A DNA stretch of 46,031 bases from Humidesulfovibrio sp. (GTDB lineage Bacteria; Desulfobacterota; Desulfovibrionia; Desulfovibrionales; Desulfovibrionaceae), in the NCBI RefSeq assembly GCF_030689645.1, contig NZ_JAUYFU010000082.1, positions 1-46,031 on the forward strand, read 5' to 3'. The translations under genes were made by a program, and so were the position numbers. Positions 38,020 to 46,031 of this stretch are shown here, piece by piece (the first letter of the stretch is position 1; the number at the start of each line of letters is the position of its first letter). The notes under the pieces were generated by a model. The model saw nothing but the letters and a program-made list of their open reading frames with translations. It did no database searches and was not told the DNA's origin.

Positions 38020-38370
38020 GACTTTCCACGGGGTTTGAGGGTTCGCTTCGCCCGCTTCAGGCACTGTCCCGACAAGCAACCTAGCCCAGGAGCGGGCGGC
38101 CTGGCAAGCCCGGCCCTATTGGCAGGCAGGCAGGAACCCTGCCCCTGGCCTCAACCCTGGAACGGCTTATGGGCTGCGCTCGGTCCGGCAAAAATTGTTA
38201 TAGTGATTCTTTAAGAAATGTCTAGGCACATTTTACTTCGCCTGTCAACGTTGACGAAAAAGTTTTATGCCAATTTCGAGACAAACCCCTTCCCTGGACA
38301 TCGGCCGTCCGAGTGGCTACAAACGAAACGCACAAGAGCCTACGATGGAAACTAGCCCAGGAGTCGCATT
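38020..38370. promoter_or_regulatory. divergent promoter region with a 12-bp perfect palindrome
   Basis: GTCAACGTTGAC at 38244-38255 is a perfect palindrome; each half contains TTGAC, so it overlaps possible -35 boxes in both directions (plus TTGACG 38251-38256; minus TTGACA). The gap of 351 nt separates the divergent dacA and receiver genes. It looks like an operator site. The remaining sequence, with AT-rich 38190-38290, holds no gene. Confidence 0.5.
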
Positions 38371-38757
38371 ATGCTAGCTTGCCCACCTTTGTCTTGGCCA
38401 CCGCGCGTGCTCATCGTTGAGGATGAGAGCATTATCGCCCTGGCCACAAAAGCCAACCTGAAACGCATGGGCTGCGAAGTGGTGGGCACTGCCGCCACAG
38501 GGCAGCAAGCCGTGGAATACGCCGCGCTCAAGCACCCAGACGTGGTGCTTATGGATATAATGCTCGAAGGCTCCATGGACGGCATTGAAGCCGCCACCCG
38601 CATACGCGAGAAGAATCCCGACCTGCCCATCATCTACTGCACCGCCTACACAGACGCAGGCACGAGGGGCTTGGCCGCCAGCACCAATCCCAAGGCATTC
38701 ATATGCAAACCCCTGGACTATGAGGCCCTCAAGGATCTCATCGACGACCTGCAATGA
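38371..38757 (+). CDS. stand-alone receiver (CheY-like) response regulator
   Basis: The 128-residue product is a receiver domain only: RVLIVEDESIIAL (acidic pair), PDVVLMDIMLEGSMDG (acceptor Asp), YCTAYTD (Thr/Ser), and ICKPLDYEALKDLI (Lys). No output domain follows. AGGAG stands 7 nt before ATG. ICxxx and EGSMDGIEAA are of the type common in single-domain regulators that partner with hybrid kinases in sulfate reducers. Its stop overlaps the next ATG (ATGA), so it is coupled to a small exported protein. Its kinase is not in the window. Confidence 0.92.
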   Translation: MLACPPLSWPPRVLIVEDESIIALATKANLKRMGCEVVGTAATGQQAVEYAALKHPDVVLMDIMLEGSMDGIEAATRIREKNPDLPIIYCTAYTDAGTRGLAASTNPKAFICKPLDYEALKDLIDDLQ

Positions 38758-39263
38758 AAAGGGCCATCGCCCCCCTGACGATCCTGGGCTTGCTGGGATG
38801 CATGCTCCTCGCCCCAGCGCCGCTCATGGCCGCTGGCTCGCACCCGCTGGATGCCCCAGGCGCCGAAACAAGCGAGGCGACCAAGCCAGACGATGCCGAA
38901 GCCTTGGCGCAATATCAGGTGCTGCGGGAGTTTTTTGAGCGCCAGGCCACCCTGGACGACCGGCTGCCAGATGTGTTCTCGCGCCGAGTGCGCCAGGAAG
39001 AGGCCATGGCCTTCCTTGCTGCGCGGGATACGGTAAACCGCAGGGGGCAGTTGGAGCGCTTCCGTATGGCCAAAGTGGACCTGAGCGGCCTCAAGTTTCG
39101 GCGGGTCACCGCCGACCCCGACTTGGCGCGCATCCAGGTCACCGGATCATACACAATGAGCGTCCCCCCCCTGATCGAAACCGTGGAGGAGGACGCGCTG
39201 TTCGTGCTCTTGCCCGAGATGGGCCAGTGGAAAATTTATGAGCGCCGCGGGGGCTGGCGCTAG
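38754..39263 (+). CDS. exported protein of unknown function, coupled to a receiver domain
   Basis: The 169-residue product has a signal peptide (MKRAIAPLTILGLLGCMLLAPAPLMA, cleavage after LMA), though the GC in the h-region is not a proper lipobox. The mature portion starts with an acidic linker and then a predicted helix (ALAQYQVLREFFERQATLDD) and a nuclear transport factor 2-like beta stretch (RFRMAKVDLSGLKFRRVTADPDLARIQVTGSYTMS, LFVLLPEMGQWKIYERRGGWR). The end W(K/R)(I/V)Y.R.GGW is common in proteins of that type. It starts 4 nt inside the receiver gene, and the two meet the convergent diguanylate cyclase gene 1 nt later. Function unknown. Confidence 0.72.
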   Translation: MKRAIAPLTILGLLGCMLLAPAPLMAAGSHPLDAPGAETSEATKPDDAEALAQYQVLREFFERQATLDDRLPDVFSRRVRQEEAMAFLAARDTVNRRGQLERFRMAKVDLSGLKFRRVTADPDLARIQVTGSYTMSVPPLIETVEEDALFVLLPEMGQWKIYERRGGWR

Positions 39264-39264
39264 G

Positions 39265-40809
39265 CTACATGACCCCGTGCGCAAGCAGGGGCTGGTCCGC
39301 AGCGACCACGGCCACGGCTTCGGTCCCGAGCCTCTCACCATCCTCTCCCAGACTCTGCGTCCCAGCCTCCGGGCCAGCCACAACCACACGGTTGCGCCCC
39401 CCGTTTTTGGCCAGATACAAGGCCTGGTCCGCCAAGGAAACCAGATCCTGACCACGCGCTCCGGGCTCAAGCGCCGCCACGCCCGCGCTCACAGTCAGGC
39501 GCACCGGGTCTTTGGTCTCGCTGAAATTCCGTTGCGACACGCGCTGCCGGATGCGCTCCGCAAGAAACACGGCCTGCTCACGGCTGGTGTGCGGAAGGAT
39601 CACCGCGAACTCCTCGCCGCCATAGCGGGCCGGAAGGTCCGAGCTGCGCAGGCTCTCCAACAACAGTCCGGCCATGCCGCGCAGCACGGCGTCACCGGTC
39701 TGGTGTCCATGGGTGTCGTTGATGTTCTTGAAATGGTCCAGGTCGAGCAGGATGAGCGACAAGGGCAGCTCGTAGCGGCCATGGCGCTGGGCCTCCTCTT
39801 CCAGACGCTCCTCGAAGCGGCGTCGGTTGGCAATCCTGGTCAGCCCGTCGTGGTCGGCCATGCTCTTGACCTGGCGGTACAGCAGCGCATTGCGCAGCGC
39901 CAAGGCCAGATGGTTCACCGCCGCGTTCAGAGTCTGCACCTGATCCTTGGCTAGGCGGACTCCCTTCTGGGTCAAGAGCGCCAAACAGCCGAAGCTCTCG
40001 CCCCCTGCGGACAAGGGCAGCATGAGCAGCCGGCCGCTGCCGGGAGCAGGCGTGGTGCGCAGGTGTTTGCCTGGGGTCAGGCAGTACTGGCGGCAGTCCG
40101 CAACCTTGGCTCCGCCCAGGCGTTCCGCCGCCGCCAGCAAGACCTCTTCCCAGGCGGCATGCTCCACCGGAGCCATGAGGCAGTGCAGATACATCTCCGC
40201 GTCCAGGCCAGGCCCGCCGTCGGCCCTGTTCCAAAACACGGCGCACATCACCTCCAGGGGCAGCAGGTGCCGCAGATCGGTCCTGGCCTTGGACAGGATG
40301 GTGCCCGCGTCGAGGGAGGCCGAGGCGCGGGAAAGCACGCGATTCAGAAAAGTCAAATGGTTGCCTTTGCGCGTCAGCAGCTCGCGCTCAAGCATGACCT
40401 CCTCGGTCTTGCGGCGCAGGTCAGATGAAAGGGAATCCAGCTCGCGCAGGCGCAAAAGGGCATCGCGCACCTTGTAGCGCGTCAGCGGGGCGCGCACAGC
40501 GGTGAGAAACCCCTCGGAAAGCACCTGCTCCGTCTCCAGAGGCTCGGCCCCCTCGGCCACGATGAGGATGCGGCGCACGGAGTTCACGGAACGGCAAGCC
40601 CTGCGGCGAGCTTTTGACAGTCCCTCCCAAGCATCTTGGGGAATCCAGGCGGCTTGGCTCTGGCCCTCCTGTCCTCGCATCCAGGCCACGGCGTCCGGGG
40701 GCAGATTGCGCAGGGCGAAACCAGGCCCGGCGCTCTCTTCAATAAGTGCCGCCGTGTCCGGGTCAAGACCAAGACCCCACATGATTTCAGGATGTTCTGC
40801 TCGATGCAT
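39265..40809 (-). CDS. diguanylate cyclase: degenerate receiver, GAF-like and GGDEF domains
   Basis: The 514-residue product (AGGAGG before ATG 40807-40809) starts with a receiver-like region of about 130 residues that lacks the phospho-accepting Asp (RRILIVAEGAEPLETEQVL...). A GAF-type sensor follows (about 165-320; TFLNRVLSRASASLDAGTILSKARTDLRHLL... and a terminal LNAAVNHLALALRNALLYRQV). The last 170 residues are GGDEF: DGLTRIANRRRFEERL, LLDLDHFKNINDTHGHQTGD, RSSDLPARYGGEEFAVIL with active GGEEF and an inhibitory RxxD (RSSD), and VSAGVAALEPG. It should make c-di-GMP with product inhibition. Soluble, no membrane helices. Confidence 0.92.
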   Translation of the reverse strand: MHRAEHPEIMWGLGLDPDTAALIEESAGPGFALRNLPPDAVAWMRGQEGQSQAAWIPQDAWEGLSKARRRACRSVNSVRRILIVAEGAEPLETEQVLSEGFLTAVRAPLTRYKVRDALLRLRELDSLSSDLRRKTEEVMLERELLTRKGNHLTFLNRVLSRASASLDAGTILSKARTDLRHLLPLEVMCAVFWNRADGGPGLDAEMYLHCLMAPVEHAAWEEVLLAAAERLGGAKVADCRQYCLTPGKHLRTTPAPGSGRLLMLPLSAGGESFGCLALLTQKGVRLAKDQVQTLNAAVNHLALALRNALLYRQVKSMADHDGLTRIANRRRFEERLEEEAQRHGRYELPLSLILLDLDHFKNINDTHGHQTGDAVLRGMAGLLLESLRSSDLPARYGGEEFAVILPHTSREQAVFLAERIRQRVSQRNFSETKDPVRLTVSAGVAALEPGARGQDLVSLADQALYLAKNGGRNRVVVAGPEAGTQSLGEDGERLGTEAVAVVAADQPLLAHGVM

Positions 40810-40960
40810 GGCCCAACGCCTCCTGGTGTAGACTGCTTAACGCAACGAGCATTGCAAAAAACGCTCCGGCGGCAAAGAATGCCGAAGCACGAGTTGGAGC
40901 AAGACCCAAAATCCGCCCAGGCCTTTGACAAAAACCCCCGACTGTGGCTTTGTCTCGGAT

Positions 40961-42652
40961 ATGAAAAAGCCCGGCGTATTCGGCACACTGGACCCATTCA
41001 TCGAGGACGGGCCCATCCTGGGCCGCAGGGTTGCCAACGTGGGCTTCCTGCGCTTCCTGCTGGCCGCAGACCCCTTTGATGCCTATCATTTCTTCATATC
41101 GGACAAGCCCCAGCGCGAATCCCTGGCCGCAAACCTTGCGCAGATAGCGCCAGACATCGCCAAAGCCGGGCGCTTCCGACTCATGGACCGCCGTGAACTG
41201 CCCGCACGGCTGGCCGACACTTCATACTTCTGCTTCCACCAGTCCGACTGCATCAACCACCCGACGCACATCGCCCGGCTGCGCAACGCCTGCGCGCCGG
41301 AAGTCTTCCCAATCACCGGGCCGGTGCACTCCCTGTCCTACCCGGACTATCCGGCGGCGTTCCTGCGGCATCTGTGGGCCGGAGCCACCGCGCGCGACTG
41401 CATCATCGCCACCTCCGAAGCCGGAAGGCTGGCCGTGGAAGGCTTCTTCGACCACCTCCGCGCCGGATACGGCCTGAATCAGATCGCCGGGCCGAGCATC
41501 CGCCGAGTCCCCCTGGGCCTGGACCCGGAAAGCCTGGCCGCGCCCCTGCCTCAGCCTGCGGACAAAACCGCCCTGCGCGCGCGCCTGGACCTGCCCGCCA
41601 ACCGCACCCTGATCCTGGTGCTGGGCCGGGTGTCCCATGCCTCCAAAATGGACATGCTGCCGCTCATCCGGGCCATGAACCGCCTGTTCGCGGATCAACC
41701 CGACAAATCCAAAGGCCTGCGGCGCGAGTCCGTGTCCCTGGTGGTGGCGGGCTGGGCCGAGGAGCACGACCCCTTTCCCCAGACCTTGGTGGACATGGGA
41801 GCGCGGGTGGGCCTCGATGTGCGCCTGGACCTGCGCCCCGGTGAGCGCCGCAAAAACGATTTGCTGGCCGCCTGCGACATCTTCGTGTCCATCGCCGACA
41901 ACCCGCAGGAGACCTTCGGCATCACCCTGCTGGAGGCCCAGGCCGCCGGCCTGCCCGTCATCGCCTCCGACTACGACGGCTACCGCGACCTGATCATCCA
42001 CGGCGAGACGGGGCTGCTGGTGCCCACCACAGGCCCGGCGCCAGAGGCCGGAGATGACTTCGTGGACCGTCTGGCCCCCCTGCTTTTCGACAACCAGTAC
42101 CACCTGCTCCTGGCCCAACGCACCGTGGTCCACACCCCGGAGCTGGCCCAGGCCCTGGCAACGCTGCTGGCAGACGGGCCACTGCGCCAGCGCATGGGCG
42201 CAGCCGGGCGCGAGCATGTGCGCATGCACTTCCTCTGGCCGGACGTCATCCTCCAGCACCTGGAGCTTTGGGATGAGCTGCGCGCCCTGCCCGCGCCGGA
42301 CATCGCCACCCTGCGCCACCTGCCACACCCTTTGCAGCTGCCCTATTCCCGCGTGTTCGCCTCCTACCCAGCGCACACGCTGAACCCCGAGGACCAGTTC
42401 CGGCCAGGCCGCACCGGAGCCGCGCTCCTGGGTGGGCGCGAGTTCCCCATCCTCTACGCCGGGCTGGACAATCTGGTGAATGCCGAGGCCATCCGCAAGC
42501 TGGTGTTCCTGGCGCGCAAGGGCGAAACCGCCCTGCTGCTATCCGAGCGCTTTCGCGAGCTCTGCGCCGGAATGGACGCCGAGGCAGCCAGCTACCACAT
42601 TCTCTGGGCCCTCAAGCACGACCTGCTTGAGTTTGTGCCCGCCGCGCCGTAG
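40961..42652 (+). CDS. GT4-type glycosyltransferase
   Basis: The 563-residue product was started at ATG 40961 (MKKPGVFGTLDPFIEDG); an alternative TTG at 40925 is possible and neither has a good ribosome binding site. A GT-B fold is clear: N-terminal half with DSxFCFHQSD-like acceptor part (TSYFCFHQSDCINHPTHIARL), linker, and C-terminal NRTLILVLGRVSHASKMDMLPLIRAM (donor domain) with NPQETFGITLLEAQAAGLPVIASDYDGYRDLIIHGETGLLVP, the E-x7-E nucleotide-sugar motif of GT4. The C-terminal 120 residues are extra (LPYSRVFASYPAHTLNPEDQF, and FRELCAGMDAEAASYHILWALKHDLLEF). It adds a sugar to an extracellular or outer-membrane glycan; acceptor unknown. A second glycosyltransferase follows after 10 nt. Confidence 0.88.
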   Translation: MKKPGVFGTLDPFIEDGPILGRRVANVGFLRFLLAADPFDAYHFFISDKPQRESLAANLAQIAPDIAKAGRFRLMDRRELPARLADTSYFCFHQSDCINHPTHIARLRNACAPEVFPITGPVHSLSYPDYPAAFLRHLWAGATARDCIIATSEAGRLAVEGFFDHLRAGYGLNQIAGPSIRRVPLGLDPESLAAPLPQPADKTALRARLDLPANRTLILVLGRVSHASKMDMLPLIRAMNRLFADQPDKSKGLRRESVSLVVAGWAEEHDPFPQTLVDMGARVGLDVRLDLRPGERRKNDLLAACDIFVSIADNPQETFGITLLEAQAAGLPVIASDYDGYRDLIIHGETGLLVPTTGPAPEAGDDFVDRLAPLLFDNQYHLLLAQRTVVHTPELAQALATLLADGPLRQRMGAAGREHVRMHFLWPDVILQHLELWDELRALPAPDIATLRHLPHPLQLPYSRVFASYPAHTLNPEDQFRPGRTGAALLGGREFPILYAGLDNLVNAEAIRKLVFLARKGETALLLSERFRELCAGMDAEAASYHILWALKHDLLEFVPAAP

Positions 42653-42662
42653 GCCTTCCATC

Positions 42663-43814
42663 GTGAACCGCGTCATCCTGCACCACGCGGCCCTGCCGCA
42701 CCGGGGCGGAGCCGTACGCGTGGCGCGGCTGCTGCTTGAAGCCCAGCACCAAGCCGGGCCAATGGAAGCGACGCTGGACGCCCGCCTGAGCTTCGAGGTG
42801 GCCGAGAACGACCCGGAGGCTCTGGACGGACACGCCGCGCAAAGCATCCCCCCTTCCGGCCCCACGCCGCCGGGAGAACTCGGACTCCATCTGAAAGCCC
42901 TGCCGCAGGACGCCGCCCTTCACCTGCACACCAGCACCGACTGGCGCGCGCTCCTTGAAGGCCTGCTGCCGCATGCCGATGCTCGCCGCGTGCTTCTCAC
43001 CCTGCACGACGCCACGCCCCTCACCGGCGGCTGCGCCTACCCCCTCGACTGCCCGCATTTCCCGGCCTGCGCCGAGCCCTGCCCGCGCCAGTTCCCCGAG
43101 GCCCGCGCCCGGCAAGCCGAGGTCGCAGAGATGCTGCGCAGTCTGAACCCGCAGTTCGCAAGCCCTTCGCGCTGGCTGGCCGGGCTGGCCCGCCAAGCGC
43201 TGCCGGATCTCCCGGTGCGCGTCATCCCGAACGGCGTGCCCTGGCCGTCCACCGCCCGCATGCCCTCCCGCCACCAGGCGCGGGCTGCGCTGGGCATCGC
43301 GCCCACGGCCCGCGTGGTCCTGTTCGCGGCCCATGGCGGCGCGCGCGCAGCGTACAAGGCCGGCCCCCGCTGGCCGGAATACTGGCAGGGCCTGCGCCAA
43401 GGCCTGCCCCAGGCCCTGGGGTTCGCCGTGGGCGGCGACGAGGCCGCCAGCCAAAACGGCCTGACCACCTGGCCCTACGTGGACCGCCAGCGCCTGACCC
43501 TGCTCATGCGCGCTGCGGATCTGCTGGCCTACCCCACCCTGGCCGACAACCACCCCCTGGTGTTGCTGGAGGCCGCAGCCCTGGGGCTGCCCGTACTTAG
43601 CTACGCCGTGGGCGGCGTTAAGGAAATCGTCATGAGCGGCGAAACCGGGCTTCTTGTCGCGCCAGGCGACATGGACACCTTCTGCCTGGCCGCACGCGCG
43701 CTCCTGTCCGACCCGGCCCTGTGCCGCCGCCTGGGTCAAACCGCGCAAACGCGCGGCGCCAAACGCTTCAACGCAGCGCGCATGGCGGCGGACTACGCCG
43801 CTCTCCTGGGCTGA
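42663..43814 (+). CDS. GT4-type glycosyltransferase
   Basis: The 383-residue product begins with GTG 42663 (MNRVILHHAALPHRGGAVRVARLLLEA), 10 nt after the previous gene, with a weak TAGG upstream. The GT-B halves are visible: N-terminal GGAVRVARLL glycine-rich start, LHTSTDWRALLEG..LLTLHDATPLTGGCAYPLDCPHFPAC where HD and Cys-rich TGGC..P..C..F..C pattern matches WcaC/PimB-like family 4 enzymes; C-terminal ALGIAPTARVVLFAAHGG, FAVGGDE, and ADNHPLVLLEAAALGLPVLSYAVGGVKEIVMSGETGLLV with Glu-x7-Glu-like donor loop (Glu-Ala-Ala-Ala-Leu-Gly). With the gene before it, it likely builds one glycan. Confidence 0.87.
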   Translation: MNRVILHHAALPHRGGAVRVARLLLEAQHQAGPMEATLDARLSFEVAENDPEALDGHAAQSIPPSGPTPPGELGLHLKALPQDAALHLHTSTDWRALLEGLLPHADARRVLLTLHDATPLTGGCAYPLDCPHFPACAEPCPRQFPEARARQAEVAEMLRSLNPQFASPSRWLAGLARQALPDLPVRVIPNGVPWPSTARMPSRHQARAALGIAPTARVVLFAAHGGARAAYKAGPRWPEYWQGLRQGLPQALGFAVGGDEAASQNGLTTWPYVDRQRLTLLMRAADLLAYPTLADNHPLVLLEAAALGLPVLSYAVGGVKEIVMSGETGLLVAPGDMDTFCLAARALLSDPALCRRLGQTAQTRGAKRFNAARMAADYAALLG

Positions 43815-43840
43815 GCCAGCCCCGCAGGGACAAATAGCCT

Positions 43841-43869
43841 TTGACGCGAGGCCCCGAATGCCGTATTTG
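43841..43869 (+). promoter_or_regulatory. sigma-70-like promoter of the acyl-CoA dehydrogenase gene
   Basis: TTGACG (43841-43846), exactly 17 nt, then TATTTG (43864-43869), 67 nt before the start. It lies in the 122-nt gap after the second glycosyltransferase. Consensus match only. Confidence 0.55.
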
Positions 43870-43936
43870 AGCCCTCACATTCGGCACCCTGCCTTTTGCA
43901 ATGCCGCAACAAAATCAGCATGTTCGAGGTTCACGC

Positions 43937-45979
43937 ATGAGCAAGCTCGCGACCCTGCCCGGTGATGACATCCGCCAGATCATGTGGCGCTACAGCGACC
44001 GCTACGACCTTCAGATGGTGGTCCAGTCCGCACGCGGCGTGGCCCGCGGCCACGTGGCCCGCATGGTGGCCGATGGCGTGCGCAACACCCACGAGTGGGA
44101 CGAGCGCAAGCAGTCCCTGCTCGACGCCTTCGACACCTCCGGCCTCACCGCCCTGTACATGGACACCACCCAGGGCGGGTACATCGACGGCCCCAAGAAT
44201 TTCGCCCTCAGCCTCACCACCTTCGAGCTGTCCTGGGTCGACGCCGGCGCCGCCACCTGCGGTCTGGCCAACAACCTGGCCCTGGCGCCCATCCACGAGA
44301 AGGGCACCAAAGAACAGCGCGACCACTACATGAGCATCTCCTGCCCTGGAGAGGGGCGCGAGACCTGGCGCGGAGCCTTCGCCCTCACCGAGCCCCTGCC
44401 CTTTGTCGGCGTGGACACCGGCATCCTCACCAGCAAGATCCGCGTGGCTGAGTGGAAAGACGGCGAGGAGCCCCTGCTCCACGTGGACAAGCGTGGCCGC
44501 TTCATCACCGGCATGGACTTCGCCAACTTCGTCACCGCCGCAGTGACCAGCGACGACCCGCGCATCAAGGGCTCCTGCATGGTCATCCTGGAAGAGGGCG
44601 ACCCCGGCGTGTTCGACCGCGGCGCGCCCACCCTGAAGATGGTGCACCAGCTCTCCAGCACCCGCGACCCCATCATGAGCCTCAAGGTGCCAGCCAGCCG
44701 CATCATCGGCGGCTACACCGTGAAGGACGGCGTCATCGTTCCCAATTTCAGCCACGCCGAAATCATCGGCTCCGTGTTCCACCGCACGCGCATCCCGGTT
44801 GGCGTCATGAGCTCGGCCAAGCTGCTCTCCGCAGTGGAGCCCATCATCCGCTACCACCGCACCCGCTTCCGCGGCGGCGACGCCCAGCCCGGCACCCCGC
44901 GCTTCGACCAGGGCCTGCAGATGAAGGAGGACGCCTGCCAGCGTCTGGCCGACCTTTGGGCCTGCGGCGAGGCCGGCTCCTCCCTCGGCTTCGACGCCGC
45001 GCGCAAGGCCGACCTGCTCGACCCCCTGGAAAAGGACAAGGAAGCGCAGTTCCACGCCCAGGGCATCACCGGCCCCCGCGCCCAGATGAGCGCCCTCAAA
45101 AAGATGGAGCCGCAAGTCCTTGAGTACCTGAACCTGCTCTATACCCCGGAAGACAAGCGCGACGCAGCGCGTTTCGCCGAACTCTCCGCCGACATCTTCG
45201 TGCAGAGCATCGTCCTCGACGCCGAGACCAACGTGCTCATCCCGGCCTGCAAGCTGTGGTGCCCGGGCGTTGGCGCAAACATGATGCGCGAGGCCGTTTC
45301 ACTGGTGGGCGGCTACGGCGTCACCGAAGACTGCCCCGGCTTCCTGTTCCAGAAATGGAGCGACTGCCAGCTTGAGGCCACCTACGAAGGCCCGGAGGTC
45401 GTGCAGCGCCGCCACCTCACCGCCACCATGGGCAACCCCGTATTCCTGGCCCTCATGGGCCACTGGATCAAGGAGCTGGACGCCCTGGCCGAAACCTGGC
45501 CCCAGGCCGGAACCAAGGCCCTGGCCCAGGCCATGCGCCTGTGGATGTGGACCCTGAACCACCTGCAGAACAGCAAGGACGCCGAAGGCAAGAAGCTCTT
45601 CAGCGGCAACCGCCAGGGCGTCACCTTCCCCATGGCCGACGCCATCAGCTGGATCGTGGCCGCGCGCTCCTTCGTGGCCGACGTACAGGAACTGAAGCTC
45701 AAAGGCCCGGAGAATCCCCTGCTGGCTGAAAGCCTGGACGATACCCTGGGCTTCTTCGCCGACCTGCTGACCCTGCAGAACTCCCGCACCGCCGGTGAAG
45801 TGGCGCGCATCTGCGCCGAGCTGGTGTACGGCTACACAGACGCGCCCGAGGCTGGAGAATTCCCGGCCCTGCGCGCCAGCACCGACGCCGCCCTGGCTGG
45901 CGCCCGCCTCGCCCGCGACCGCGCAGGCGAAGCCATCACCGGGGTCATGATCCCCGAAGCGCTGGATTACCCGCTGTAA
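43937..45979 (+). CDS. large acyl-CoA dehydrogenase family protein
   Basis: The 680-residue product begins MSKLATLPGDDIRQIMWRYSDRYDLQ (GAGGT 7 nt upstream). It has the three-domain ACAD layout: helical N-terminus (SLLDAFDTSGLTALYMDTTQGGY), beta domain with GAFALTEPLPFVGVDTGI (FAD/substrate) and ITGMDFANFVTAAVTSDD, and C-terminal helices with MREAVSLVGGYGVTEDCPGFLFQKWSDCQLEATYEGPEVVQR, where the Glu of TYEGP is the catalytic base position of MCAD-type enzymes. At 680 residues it is about 250 longer than classic ACADs, with extra helices after 520 (as in C-terminally extended members). It oxidises an acyl-CoA at the alpha-beta bond with FAD; the substrate and electron acceptor are unknown. Monocistronic, with its own promoter and terminator. 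Confidence 0.85.
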   Translation: MSKLATLPGDDIRQIMWRYSDRYDLQMVVQSARGVARGHVARMVADGVRNTHEWDERKQSLLDAFDTSGLTALYMDTTQGGYIDGPKNFALSLTTFELSWVDAGAATCGLANNLALAPIHEKGTKEQRDHYMSISCPGEGRETWRGAFALTEPLPFVGVDTGILTSKIRVAEWKDGEEPLLHVDKRGRFITGMDFANFVTAAVTSDDPRIKGSCMVILEEGDPGVFDRGAPTLKMVHQLSSTRDPIMSLKVPASRIIGGYTVKDGVIVPNFSHAEIIGSVFHRTRIPVGVMSSAKLLSAVEPIIRYHRTRFRGGDAQPGTPRFDQGLQMKEDACQRLADLWACGEAGSSLGFDAARKADLLDPLEKDKEAQFHAQGITGPRAQMSALKKMEPQVLEYLNLLYTPEDKRDAARFAELSADIFVQSIVLDAETNVLIPACKLWCPGVGANMMREAVSLVGGYGVTEDCPGFLFQKWSDCQLEATYEGPEVVQRRHLTATMGNPVFLALMGHWIKELDALAETWPQAGTKALAQAMRLWMWTLNHLQNSKDAEGKKLFSGNRQGVTFPMADAISWIVAARSFVADVQELKLKGPENPLLAESLDDTLGFFADLLTLQNSRTAGEVARICAELVYGYTDAPEAGEFPALRASTDAALAGARLARDRAGEAITGVMIPEALDYPL

Positions 45980-46007
45980 GAACAACGAGAAAAATATGCT
46001 TCGCAGA

Positions 46008-46030
46008 CCGGGGGGAATGATTCCCCCCGG
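46008..46030 (+). terminator. hairpin after the acyl-CoA dehydrogenase gene, at the window edge
   Basis: CCGGGGGGAA and TTCCCCCCGG form a 10-bp perfect stem with loop TGA, 29 nt after the stop. The T tract expected for a rho-independent terminator would fall outside the window, so it is unconfirmed. Confidence 0.65.
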
Positions 46031-46031
46031 A

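Noticed and set aside
36691-38214. Long plus-strand frame opposite the D,D-carboxypeptidase gene
   Set aside because: The minus strand has the SxxK, SxN and KTG motifs and a signal peptide; the plus frame has no motif.
40925-40953. TTGACA before the first glycosyltransferase as promoter
   Set aside because: The -10 position (CTTTGT) is poor and would leave almost no leader before ATG 40961.

Overview
The window is about 46 kb of GC-rich chromosome. Gene content (a KamA/ATP-grasp cassette, minor pseudopilins, an NtrC-type two-component pair behind pgi, ispG, several c-di-GMP proteins, a large acyl-CoA dehydrogenase and a Desulfovibrio-style intergenic hairpin repeat) suggests a Desulfovibrionales-like sulfate reducer (Desulfobacterota). 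That placement is inference: no rRNA or tRNA gene is present to confirm it.

Layout. 1-1.9 kb: a minus-strand operon of four minor pilin/pseudopilin genes, the last running off the left edge. 2.0-5.1 kb: a minus-strand cassette of lysine 2,3-aminomutase-type radical SAM enzyme, D-Ala-D-Ala-ligase-like ATP-grasp enzyme, a decayed GNAT acetyltransferase, and a 52-residue conserved-looking small protein. 5.1-11.8 kb: a secreted small protein, a lipoprotein, a 1161-residue PBP-PAS3-GGDEF-EAL c-di-GMP protein and a LysM lytic transglycosylase. 11.9-16.0 kb: an RlmB-type methyltransferase with a long disordered Arg/Gly/Pro N-terminus, a DUF389 membrane protein, and ispG. 16.0-17.7 kb: a degraded Rhs locus (broken core, short tip, putative membrane immunity protein, a second 118-bp copy of the core end) bordered by a cluster of strong hairpins. 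18.0-23.5 kb: class I aminotransferase, pgi, sensor kinase and sigma-54 activator, the last three tightly linked. 23.8-29.5 kb: a lipoprotein, a fused MrfA-MrfB-like helicase/exonuclease with a well-placed internal ribosome binding site, a pentapeptide-repeat protein and an EamA transporter.

29.98-36.34 kb holds the most unusual block: a compact one-direction podovirus-type tail plus lysis module (GNAT-like virion protein, internal virion-like protein, tail tubular protein B, tail fibre, a low-GC tip protein, XhlA-like membrane protein, GTA-type 3-TM holin, GH24 endolysin). It has its own promoter, intact reading frames and good ribosome binding sites, but no capsid, portal, terminase, integrase or repressor gene in the window. 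It may be a domesticated tail particle, a separate tail locus of a gene transfer agent, or a prophage remnant.

36.7-46.0 kb returns to host genes: a D,D-carboxypeptidase with SPOR domain, a stand-alone receiver domain translationally coupled to a small exported protein, a diguanylate cyclase, two family-4-type glycosyltransferases and a 680-residue acyl-CoA dehydrogenase with its own promoter and terminator. Start sites were chosen from ribosome binding sites and family lengths. No CRISPR array, insertion sequence or RNA gene was seen.
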